A stretch of DNA of 64,000 nucleotides from Actinomycetota bacterium (lineage in GTDB: Bacteria > Actinomycetota > Thermoleophilia > BMS3ABIN01), in contig JAMDDD010000005.1 of NCBI GenBank assembly GCA_023489275.1, positions 1 to 64,000 of the forward strand, in the 5' to 3' direction. A model generated the notes under the pieces. The model was not told the DNA's origin, searched no databases, and saw only the letters and a list, made by a program, of their open reading frames with translations. The translations under genes were made by a program, and so were the position numbers. Within the stretch, counting starts at the first letter, position 1. Each line of letters begins with the position of its first letter. This document shows positions 34,135 through 41,495 of the stretch, piece by piece.

Positions 34135-37100
34135 ATGAAGAGCAGTTTCGGAGGTAATCGCAAGCTGCGGATCCTGTTGGTTATCGCTCCGCTGGCTTTG
34201 CTGATAATCCTGGCGGTAGCAACGCTGGGGCTTTCCAGCGGCGCCGCGGTGACTCAATATCAAAGTACGGCTGTACCGGGCAATTACGGCGTCAGCAACC
34301 AGATGCTTTATGTCGCCAACGGCACCGACAGCAATGTCAAGGTAATTGACGTGGGCAGCATGAGTGTCGTCGACACCGTTCCGGTGCCGGCCCAGCCGGA
34401 CGGCCTGCAGGGCCTCGGCTTGAACTGGGAGGTCCACGGCGTTGTCCCGTCGGCCGACAGAAGCAGCCTCTACACGGTGGGCGCTCTCTCGGGCGGCTAC
34501 TTAAATGGCAGCAATTGTGACGGCGGCTGCGGTTATCACATTTCCCAGATCAACACCAAGACCAAAACTGAGATTAGGACCATCCCGCTGCCGACCGCCG
34601 CTTACGACCCGGTTGGCTACTGCGGCCTGGAGTACAACCTCAACAACGTCAACTCGAACTACCTGATCGCGGCAACAATGAACACCACGGACGCCAATCT
34701 GACGAACATGTTTGGCGCCCCGAATCTGGGTCGCACGCCGCAGCAAATGTTAGGCGGCTGGGCCAGTGTCAACCTGACTACCGGCTCGTCCACGTTCCTG
34801 AGCACCGACCAGAACGGCGACGGAGAATCAGGCACCTGCGGTATCGCCTGGAACGCCGCCGGCACGAAGGGCTACGCCTCGCAGATGTTCTCGCCGTTCA
34901 TCGCCACGATCAACTGGGATGCGGCCACGGCCACCGGCACGCTCACGGGCTCGGCCATCGACGCTCCCGCCAACAGCGGCATGTATCATCAGGAAACAAC
35001 AGACCCGTCCACCAATACCCTGTATGCGGCGAACGAGCAGCTCATCGATGTGATCGACATGAACACCGATACACGGATCACCACCATCGACATGTCCAAG
35101 CTGCTGGGCGCTACGGCTCCGCTGCATACGCATTCTGTGGACTTCACCGATGCGGGCGGCCACAAGGTGCTGTACGCGACGGTGCGGGATTATCCCGACA
35201 ACAGCCAGGCAAGCATCGTGGCGCTTGACGTCAGCAATGTAAACAGCCCGGTAGTGATCGGTGAGACCCAGGGTCTTAACTACGAAGCCTGCGGCGTCTA
35301 CGCCGATCCCAATAAGAGCCTGTACTACAAGGCTTCGGGGATCATCAGCGGCGCTCAGAGCGCTGCCGACGCCGTATATGGCATAACGGTTACCGCCGGT
35401 GGCAGCAATTACACTTCGGTGCCGACGGTGACGATCAGCGGCGGTGGCGGCAGCGGCGCCAGCGCGTCAGTCAGCGTTTATAACGGTTCTGTCAACGCCA
35501 TCAACCTCCTCTCCGGCGGCGGCGGCTACACCACCGCTCCGACGGTGACGATCAGCGGCGGTGGCGGCAGCGGCGCGACGGCGACGGCTTCGATCGTCCC
35601 GGTTGCTCCGTTCAACCATAACGCTCTCGCTAACGACCTGCTGTTCATCGCCGGCGGCCGCGACAGCAACGTCAAGGTCGTCGACCCGAGCTCGATGAGC
35701 ATCGTGGACAAGATCCCGGTGCCGGACGAGGTCACGCCTGGTACGCCGGGAAATCCGACCACCTGCGTCAACTTGCCCTACTATGGCTGCACCAACCTGT
35801 ACAGCCTCAATCCTGCCTTGATGGATTGGGAGGTCCATGGTGTTTCTGTTTCGCCCGACCGCACCAAGATCTATGCGCAGGGCGCCCTCTCCGGCGGCAG
35901 TTACGCGACGCCGGGCGACTTAAACAGCACGTTCAACGTGGGCGACTACAAGCTGTACACGATCGGCACGGCGGATAAGCAGCTCCAGCGCGCAGATTCC
36001 CTGCAGCAGGCCAGTGACCCGGTAAATCCGGTTGGCTTCTGCGGCATGGAATACGACCTGAATAACGAGAACGCGAACTACATGATCTCGACATCGATGA
36101 ACGCCAGCAACGCCACGCTCAAAGGCGCTCTGAGCGGCGCCGATCTCTCGAACGTGCGCGGCAGCGGTTATAACGAGCACGGCGGTTGGTACATCTTCAA
36201 CCTGTCGACGCATCAGAACGTCAGCTTCCTCGACACGTACGATTCGGCGGCGGGCGAGGTCAACAATGAGTCCTCCACCTGCGGCATTGCCTGGAATGCG
36301 AGCGGCACGAACGCTTACGCATCGCAGATGTTCCAGCCGTTTATCGACACAATAAGCTGGACGCCGGAGGCCGGGACTAATCCGCCCAGTGGTACTGTGA
36401 CCGGCAACCTGACGCTGACGTCAGAAGCAAGTGGCGGCATGCACCAGGAATCCTCGGATAAAACGAATGGAATCCTGTATGTAAGCGATGATAGCGGTTA
36501 TCTGGATGCTTATAGCATGACTACTAACACAGCGATTGGCGAGATCAACATTCGCGGCCTCACCGGTTCGCCGAATGTTATGGTCCACAGCGTTGAGGTG
36601 TCTCCGAGCGACCCAAGCGTCATCTATGTGCAGGGTCATGACTTGCCAGAAAATCCGGCAGGCACGGTCGATCCGGACAAGGGCGCCACTGAAGGCGGCG
36701 TTGCTGTCATCAAGATCGACGACTTCGCAAACCCGGGCAGCTCGGCGCACGTGCTGGGAATCATCCCGGATATGGGCTATAACTCCTGCGGCGTGTATGC
36801 GATCCCCGACAAATCAACCTGGCAGGCAGTCCAGAACGCGGTCAAGCCAGCGCTGTCACTGACAAAGGGCAACGTGTACTGGGCCTCGTACAGCGACTAT
36901 ACGAACCACCAGCTGTCGGTTGACTTCACGGTCAACGCGGCAGCGACAAGCTCGGCGGCGAGCGGCGTGCAGATTACCGGCGCCACCTTCGACCGGGCCG
37001 GCGTGTCCCTGGCAACCCCGATGCCGCTTTCGCTTGGCGATTTCGGCGCCGGCGGCAGCGCCTCGTTCACGCTCAAGTACGACGTTTCCAGCCTGGTTGG

Positions 37101-37161
37101 CAACGTGTTCAAGACAACCACCGATGCATCTGCCGATGGCGGCGCGTGGACCTATCCCTAA
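34135..37161 (+). CDS. large secreted protein with two propeller-like modules, Gly-rich linker and a shared C-terminal domain
   Basis: A 1008-residue protein with a signal anchor at residues 10-35 (LRILLVIAPLALLIILAVATLGL). Two homologous modules of about 350-395 residues (53-405 and 495-895) start LYVANGTDSNVKVIDV and LFIAGGRDSNVKVVDP, in the style of YVTN beta-propellers. Both keep His in WEVHGV (101/568), in M-x0-1-HQE (285/770) and in HSV (333/818), plus Cys in GYCGLEY/GFCGMEY and TCGIAW. Between them (about 410-490) lie two TVTISGGGGSG repeats. Residues 904-1008 are homologous to the end of the protein at 39358-41241. The conserved His could bind metal. Enzymatic role is unknown. A 41-residue RiPP-like ORF follows 62 bases downstream, probably in the same transcript. 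Confidence 0.85.
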   Translation: MKSSFGGNRKLRILLVIAPLALLIILAVATLGLSSGAAVTQYQSTAVPGNYGVSNQMLYVANGTDSNVKVIDVGSMSVVDTVPVPAQPDGLQGLGLNWEVHGVVPSADRSSLYTVGALSGGYLNGSNCDGGCGYHISQINTKTKTEIRTIPLPTAAYDPVGYCGLEYNLNNVNSNYLIAATMNTTDANLTNMFGAPNLGRTPQQMLGGWASVNLTTGSSTFLSTDQNGDGESGTCGIAWNAAGTKGYASQMFSPFIATINWDAATATGTLTGSAIDAPANSGMYHQETTDPSTNTLYAANEQLIDVIDMNTDTRITTIDMSKLLGATAPLHTHSVDFTDAGGHKVLYATVRDYPDNSQASIVALDVSNVNSPVVIGETQGLNYEACGVYADPNKSLYYKASGIISGAQSAADAVYGITVTAGGSNYTSVPTVTISGGGGSGASASVSVYNGSVNAINLLSGGGGYTTAPTVTISGGGGSGATATASIVPVAPFNHNALANDLLFIAGGRDSNVKVVDPSSMSIVDKIPVPDEVTPGTPGNPTTCVNLPYYGCTNLYSLNPALMDWEVHGVSVSPDRTKIYAQGALSGGSYATPGDLNSTFNVGDYKLYTIGTADKQLQRADSLQQASDPVNPVGFCGMEYDLNNENANYMISTSMNASNATLKGALSGADLSNVRGSGYNEHGGWYIFNLSTHQNVSFLDTYDSAAGEVNNESSTCGIAWNASGTNAYASQMFQPFIDTISWTPEAGTNPPSGTVTGNLTLTSEASGGMHQESSDKTNGILYVSDDSGYLDAYSMTTNTAIGEINIRGLTGSPNVMVHSVEVSPSDPSVIYVQGHDLPENPAGTVDPDKGATEGGVAVIKIDDFANPGSSAHVLGIIPDMGYNSCGVYAIPDKSTWQAVQNAVKPALSLTKGNVYWASYSDYTNHQLSVDFTVNAAATSSAASGVQITGATFDRAGVSLATPMPLSLGDFGAGGSASFTLKYDVSSLVGNVFKTTTDASADGGAWTYP

Positions 37162-37223
37162 ATGAGCGGGACTAGGGAAAACGGAGAACGTCATTGATCA
37201 AGCTAAGTAAAAAGGAGAACGTT

Positions 37224-37349
37224 ATGGCTAAGAAAAGCCAGCGGGAGCCTTACGCTAAGCCTGAGCTGGTGAAGCACGAGAACCTGAAGGAAATTACCTT
37301 CGAGTGCTCGGGCTGGCAGTGCAGCGTAGTGGTTCCGTCAGCGCCGTAA
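37224..37349 (+). CDS. 41-residue lasso-leader-like precursor peptide, copy 1
   Basis: The ORF starts with ATG after an AAAGGAGAAC ribosome-binding site. Residues 10-25, YAKPELVKHENLKEIT, fit the lasso leader pattern YxxPxLxxx(G)xxxxxT, with Glu replacing the usual Gly. The conserved Thr would be at position -2, leaving a 15-residue core ECSGWQCSVVVPSAP. This core has two Cys, one Trp and a Pro-rich end, but no Asp or Glu at core positions 7-9, so a classical lasso ring is not expected. A second copy at 41294 is identical from residue 7 on except Ser39 to Pro. It lies between a secreted protein gene and a strong hairpin. Function unknown. Duplication with conserved core supports a real gene. 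Confidence 0.8.
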   Translation: MAKKSQREPYAKPELVKHENLKEITFECSGWQCSVVVPSAP

Positions 37350-37384
37350 AACGGCGAAGAGAAAGCAGGACGATAGCAACGAAA

Positions 37385-37417
37385 CGGGAGGGCCGGCCTC
37401 GCGGGCCGGCCCTCCCG
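37385..37417 (+). terminator. 13-bp GC hairpin after precursor copy 1
   Basis: CGGGAGGGCCGGC at 37385-37397 pairs perfectly with its complement at 37405-37417 around a 7-base loop. No T-run follows, so it may be a processing or mRNA-stabilising element or a factor-dependent terminator. A comparable hairpin follows copy 2. Confidence 0.55.
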
Positions 37418-37507
37418 AAAACTTGACAGATCGGCGGGCAAGTTTGGCGGATTTGCCGTATAATTAAAAACTGCTTTTCCGCAACCAGAAGAAGGAGAAC
37501 GTATCGC

Positions 37508-38092
37508 ATGAAAGCTGTAGCAGGCCAGAACCGGAACGGGAAATGGAGAGGTTCACAGGGAATGATGGCGGTGGCCGCGATGGCGCTGCTTGCCTTCACC
37601 ATCATCATCGCGGGATGCGGCGGGGGGTCTGGAAACACAACAGCCTCACAGCTTAATAGCAAGTCAACAGGCACAACAGGGAAAACAGTGGCCTCAACAC
37701 ACAAAACTGGCACGACCGCTACTGTTCCCGGGGTTATGGGAAACCAGCAGGTGCTGGCCGGATATACCGCGGACCAGTGCATGTCCGACTTGACGGCGCG
37801 GTACGGAAGCAGTGACGTTGCCGCTCAGGCATGCGCCCAGATCAACAAGGATTACGGAAGTTCCGTGCCCCGCAGCCAGCTAACCACCACTGTTTTGCCT
37901 AAAATCGAGCAGCAACATCCGAACTGGAAACCGGTGCAGCCGGGAACTCCGCCGCCGTCGCCCGCACCGTCTCAACCGACGTCTGGCGGGCAGTCGCCGC
38001 CAGGAGGATCGGGCGGCACGAGCACGGGCGGCTGGTCCGGCGGCGGTATTCCGATCACGGTGCCGGGGCAGCCCGGAGGTAACGGCCCCTAA
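37508..38092 (+). CDS. secreted lipoprotein of unknown function with Pro/Gly-rich tail
   Basis: A 194-aa protein with a basic N-terminus, a hydrophobic segment and lipobox IIIAGC at about residues 33-38, so it is probably lipid-anchored outside the cytoplasmic membrane. A Ser/Thr-rich stretch follows. Then comes a small region with two Cys (YTADQCMSDLTARYGSSDVAAQACAQI, residues about 88-115) that could form a disulfide. Finally there is a low-complexity Pro/Ser/Gly tail. An AAGGAGAAC ribosome-binding site precedes the ATG. It lies between the first cassette and the HPr-kinase-like gene. I recognise no family. Exposure at the surface and the locus suggest a link with the secreted proteins. Confidence 0.75.
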   Translation: MKAVAGQNRNGKWRGSQGMMAVAAMALLAFTIIIAGCGGGSGNTTASQLNSKSTGTTGKTVASTHKTGTTATVPGVMGNQQVLAGYTADQCMSDLTARYGSSDVAAQACAQINKDYGSSVPRSQLTTTVLPKIEQQHPNWKPVQPGTPPPSPAPSQPTSGGQSPPGGSGGTSTGGWSGGGIPITVPGQPGGNGP

Positions 38093-38145
38093 GGCCGGAC
38101 GGCCGGCGCGGCCCAGCGACAATGACAGGTTATAAGGGGAAGAAA

Positions 38146-39171
38146 ATGCTTGACAGTCTAAGTGAGATCATGGGTCAACGGTTCAGCGACGCCAAGCCAA
38201 ATGCGGCGACGTATGACGTGCACGGCGTCGTCACAAAAGTCTATGCGGATGACCATCTGCTGGCGCTGGCGATCCAGGATTTCCTGAGGCCTTTCCGCGG
38301 CCTGCCGGGCGCAGAGCCGGACATCGAGTTCTATCTCCTGACCAAGCCGGATGGCGACAAGGATGCCGGCGGCAGCTTCCGGGCAGCGGAGCTCCTGTAT
38401 GACTGGAAGGTCCTCCGCTACAGCCGGGAAGGCCAGCTGCGGTATCAGGAAGTGCCCGGCGCCGGCTCGGTCGCGGCGGATCTCGATGCCGGACTGGCAG
38501 TGGCATTTGTGGATAGTGGCATGTCGGCGCGGGCCTGGTCTGTGGCGCATGTGATCTTCTTCCCGATCTGGGCTCAGCTTCTGAAGGTAAAAGGCCTTTT
38601 CCCCGTGCATGCGGCCGGCATGGAGCGGCAGGGGTGCGGTCTTCTCTTTCCCGGAAGGAGCGGCAGCGGAAAGTCCACCCTGTCATTGCAGCTCTTGCGG
38701 CGCGGCTTCCGGCTGCTGGGAGACGATACGGTCTTTGTCAGGGCAAATTCCCATGATGGTGCGGACATGCTCTTCTTTCCGGAGGAAGTTGATGTCTGCC
38801 CGGAGACGGTGGACCTGTTCCCCCAGCTGGCTTTGGCGCGAAATCTGACCGAGGATCGCTGGCAGCCCAAGACCAGGGTGAATCTCGGCGATGTCAGATC
38901 GAGCCAGGTGATCGAATCTGCGGCAGTCAACCTGCTCGTATTCCCGGTTATCGCCCGCGACGGCTGCACGCGTTACGAACGGATCGGGCAGACGGAGGCC
39001 CTGGCGGAGCTGATTCTGTTCGCCTTCCTGTTTATGGACCCGGAGACCAGCAAGGAAAACTTTGGTCTGCTGGCGGGTCTGGTGCGCAGGGCAGGCTGTT
39101 TCCGGCTCCACATGGGCCTGGACGGCGGTGAGCTTGCCAAAGCTGTTGACGAAATGGTAGCTAGAGTATAA
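38146..39171 (+). CDS. HPr-kinase-like (HprK-related) ATP-binding protein
   Basis: From the ATG at 38146, which has an AAGGGGAAG ribosome-binding site (the ATG at 38122 has none), the protein is 341 aa. The core has Walker A GRSGSGKST (residues 170-178) directly followed by LSLQLLRRGFRLLGDDTVF (Asp 193/194). It is preceded by LFPVHAAGMER, where His precedes the strand, as in the HprK C-terminal kinase fold. No HprK N-terminal domain or PTS genes are present. HprK homologues occur in lasso-peptide clusters, where one phosphorylates a Ser of the precursor, and in exosortase-associated HPr-rel systems. Its position between two precursor-like ORFs suggests peptide modification. ATP binding is well supported, but the substrate is inferred. 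Confidence 0.82.
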   Translation: MLDSLSEIMGQRFSDAKPNAATYDVHGVVTKVYADDHLLALAIQDFLRPFRGLPGAEPDIEFYLLTKPDGDKDAGGSFRAAELLYDWKVLRYSREGQLRYQEVPGAGSVAADLDAGLAVAFVDSGMSARAWSVAHVIFFPIWAQLLKVKGLFPVHAAGMERQGCGLLFPGRSGSGKSTLSLQLLRRGFRLLGDDTVFVRANSHDGADMLFFPEEVDVCPETVDLFPQLALARNLTEDRWQPKTRVNLGDVRSSQVIESAAVNLLVFPVIARDGCTRYERIGQTEALAELILFAFLFMDPETSKENFGLLAGLVRRAGCFRLHMGLDGGELAKAVDEMVARV

Positions 39172-39189
39172 AATTAGCTGCCTTATCCG

Positions 39190-39261
39190 GCGCAGCCGGG
39201 GCGCCGGGTGGTTGGCAAGCTTGGGGGCTTGCCGCAATCCCGAAGCAGCGACCATCGCTGC
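39190..39261 (+). promoter_or_regulatory. structured leader before the second cassette
   Basis: Two perfect stems follow each other. GGCAAGC (39214-39220) pairs with GCTTGCC (39227-39233), and GCAGCG (39245-39250) with CGCTGC (39256-39261). Just ahead is GGTGGTTGG (39207-39215), also found before the first cassette at 33867-33875, with GCGCAG upstream in both. A short CCGCTcctAGCGG hairpin with an A-run lies at about 39315-39332. Possibly a cis-acting RNA. Not matched to a known riboswitch. Confidence 0.35.
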
Positions 39262-39357
39262 GGCAGGAAAAAGGAGGGGTGGGACCGCTTAATGGCCGCG
39301 GGCCCGCACAAAGTCCGCTCCTAGCGGAAAAAACACTAGAGGATGAAGGGAGGAAGT

Positions 39358-41241
39358 ATGCAAATCAGTTCAAAATTGCTTCGCACGGCGATTCTCGTTC
39401 TGGGGCTGATGGTAGCGCTTGGGCTTTATCTGAGCCTGAGCCTTGGACGCATCAGCACGGCCAAGGGCGTCGTCAGCGCCTGTAGCGGAACTGACTGGCA
39501 GAAAGTCCAATGCTACGCGGATAAGTACATCCAGAACCAGTATCCGGGCGCCAGCGTTGGCGAAGGCGAAGGCAGCGTCGCCGCCGCGCAAAGCACGCCC
39601 TCGGGTTTCTACGTAAACCAGGCAACGCTCAAGAGTAAAGTTGACTCTAACGGTGACGGCACCTATCTGGGTGAGGGCGACGACCTGGCCAAGGCGCCGG
39701 TTCTGATCGACAACCTGAACCAGTTTACGACCTTGATTCCAGGCACCACCTTCCGTTGCAACTGGAATGAGAACAGCTGCTTCGAGCCGGGATCGGTGGC
39801 CGACGTCAAGACACAGGTGGATGACCACGAAGCAGCCACCGGTCAGGTACCGGCTATTGTTGATTACTGCCTGACCGACCACACGGCGGCGCCGACCACC
39901 GGCGCCTGGGGCTACATCGCCCAGACCGGCGGCCTGGCCACCGACGGCTCCATCCCCAAGGTCTACGGCTTTACCTGGGGACGTGACGGCTGGACCAACA
40001 CGCCGGTTAACAGCGGCTCCACCACCACCAACGGCATCTACACGTACTCCAATACGTATCCAGTCACTTCTCCGGCCGCGACTGCTACCTACACGCCACC
40101 GTCCACGGTGCCGGGCAGTTGCACCAGCGCCGGCGGCGACGCCGACCTGGTCCGCTGCGCGGCTGAGTGGGCCATCAGCCAGGATGCCGGTGAAGGCAAC
40201 GTTGGCAACGGCCAGAATGTGGGCGCCACCATGACCGCCGGCCAGGTGGTTGATGTTAGAGCGGATACGCCTGCAAGCACCGTGAACCTGAACGGTTCCC
40301 TGGCTGCGAATCAGATCCCGATCAACACTATCTTCAACACCGGTCTGGCTAACGTCAATCCGGCGGCAACGAGCGGCGTTCTCATCGCCAGCGGCTCCCA
40401 GGGACCGGGCGGCATCGTCGCCGAGGGTCTCAGGATGCTGGGATACACCACCGCCACCGGCGGCTATATCCATAGCGGCGTGCCGTACTATAACAACACC
40501 CTGTCGGTAAGCCAGGGACAGCCGAACACCGGCACAGCTTACCCGCTCGATGCGGTCACGGCGCAGTGCACCGCTCCCAGCAACGGCTGCAACCAGATCT
40601 ATGGTACTCAGGATCTGGGCGCGGAGATGAACACCACCGCGGCGGCGATCAGCAGCTCCAGCGCTACGGACACCGGTGACACGACCGCGACGGTCAGCAG
40701 GACGACGAGTCAGCCGGCTACCACCAAGATCGATCTGACCGGTTCTGACAGCTCTGCCGTACATGTCAACAACACCATCCTGCACGCCAGCGACACGGAG
40801 AACCTGACCGGCCTGCATCCGGGTGTGACCTATACCGGCACGCTGAGCGTCTACAACAACATGGCGCTGGTTTCCAGCACGCCGATCAGCTTCACGACGA
40901 GCGGCATCGCCTGCGCCAAACCGGCGCTCGGGCTGACGTCACCTCCGCACGCCTACTGGGCCAGCCTGTCCGACTACAGCGCCGGCATCCTGTCGGTTGA
41001 CTTCACCATCAATAATAGCGCCGTCAGCCCGAACGCGGTGGGTGTCCAGATCACCGGCAGCGCCAGCAACAACGGCGTCACCGTCAACTCCGGCATACCT
41101 TCGGCGGCGACCAACATCGCCTCTGGCGGCTCGGCTACGGTGACGGTCACGTACCACATTCCCGCGGGCGTCACATGGTTCCACACAAGCCTGACCGTGA
41201 GCGCCCAGGATGAATGCGGAAACTCGTATACGTATCCCTAG
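39358..41241 (+). CDS. secreted protein with two rhodanese-like domains, Fn3-like domain and the shared C-terminal domain
   Basis: A 627-residue protein from the ATG behind GGGAGGAAG, with a signal anchor at residues 6-30. Residues about 110-215 look like a rhodanese domain: LIDNLNQF, then IVDYCLTDHTAA with Cys171, then GFTWGRDGWTN. A second domain (about 290-400) has VVDVRAD, then VLIASGSQGPGGIVAEGLRMLGY, with Gly/Gln where the catalytic Cys should be. Residues 431-515 resemble an Fn3 domain (LTGLHPGVTYTGTL). Residues 521-627 match the C-terminus of the 1008-aa protein. An extracellular sulfur-transfer or phosphatase-like role is possible for the first domain. Precursor copy 2 follows 52 bases downstream. 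Confidence 0.8.
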   Translation: MQISSKLLRTAILVLGLMVALGLYLSLSLGRISTAKGVVSACSGTDWQKVQCYADKYIQNQYPGASVGEGEGSVAAAQSTPSGFYVNQATLKSKVDSNGDGTYLGEGDDLAKAPVLIDNLNQFTTLIPGTTFRCNWNENSCFEPGSVADVKTQVDDHEAATGQVPAIVDYCLTDHTAAPTTGAWGYIAQTGGLATDGSIPKVYGFTWGRDGWTNTPVNSGSTTTNGIYTYSNTYPVTSPAATATYTPPSTVPGSCTSAGGDADLVRCAAEWAISQDAGEGNVGNGQNVGATMTAGQVVDVRADTPASTVNLNGSLAANQIPINTIFNTGLANVNPAATSGVLIASGSQGPGGIVAEGLRMLGYTTATGGYIHSGVPYYNNTLSVSQGQPNTGTAYPLDAVTAQCTAPSNGCNQIYGTQDLGAEMNTTAAAISSSSATDTGDTTATVSRTTSQPATTKIDLTGSDSSAVHVNNTILHASDTENLTGLHPGVTYTGTLSVYNNMALVSSTPISFTTSGIACAKPALGLTSPPHAYWASLSDYSAGILSVDFTINNSAVSPNAVGVQITGSASNNGVTVNSGIPSAATNIASGGSATVTVTYHIPAGVTWFHTSLTVSAQDECGNSYTYP

Positions 41242-41293
41242 ACACTGAACCAGGAATATGGCAAATAAGGCAAAGAAAAGAGGAGAAACCGCA

Positions 41294-41419
41294 ATGACCA
41301 AAGAAACAATGCGGGAACCCTATGCCAAGCCTGAGCTGGTGAAGCACGAGAACCTGAAGGAAATCACCTTCGAGTGCTCGGGCTGGCAGTGTAGCGTAGT
41401 GGTTCCGCCGGCGCCTTAA
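41294..41419 (+). CDS. 41-residue lasso-leader-like precursor peptide, copy 2
   Basis: ATG after an AGGAG ribosome-binding site. The first six residues differ from copy 1 (MTKETM versus MAKKSQ). From Arg7 to the end only residue 39 differs (Pro instead of Ser), while several codons differ at third positions. Amino-acid conservation over silent changes supports selection on the peptide. The same leader pattern and the two-Cys, Trp-containing core are present. It follows the rhodanese-like secreted protein and precedes a 30-bp palindrome. No modifying enzyme other than the HprK-like protein is visible nearby. Confidence 0.8.
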   Translation: MTKETMREPYAKPELVKHENLKEITFECSGWQCSVVVPPAP

Positions 41420-41465
41420 AGGCGAAACAAAGAAAGAAGGGCGCAGCTCGCTGCGTCTTTAAGGA

Positions 41466-41495
41466 GAGAGGGCGGCCCGTACGGGCCGCCCTCTC
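41466..41495 (+). terminator. 30-bp perfect palindrome after precursor copy 2
   Basis: Positions 41466-41480 are the exact reverse complement of 41481-41495, with a GC-rich stem built on GAGAGGGCGGCCC. There is no downstream T-run. Position and composition mirror the hairpin after copy 1, but the sequence differs, which suggests a shared function such as 3'-end formation. Confidence 0.55.

Noticed and set aside
35380-35590. Collagen-like or phase-variable repeat inside the propeller gene
   Set aside because: Only two GGGGSG-containing copies, both in frame and part of a TVTISGGGGSG linker; no tandem short-unit array.
37224-37349. Classical lasso peptide
   Set aside because: The leader fits, but the core has no Asp/Glu at positions 7-9 counting from either likely cleavage site, and no cyclase gene is within the window.
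39370-40818. Long antisense ORF opposite the rhodanese-like gene
   Set aside because: Arg/Gly-rich translation without motifs; explained as a shadow of the GC-rich coding strand.
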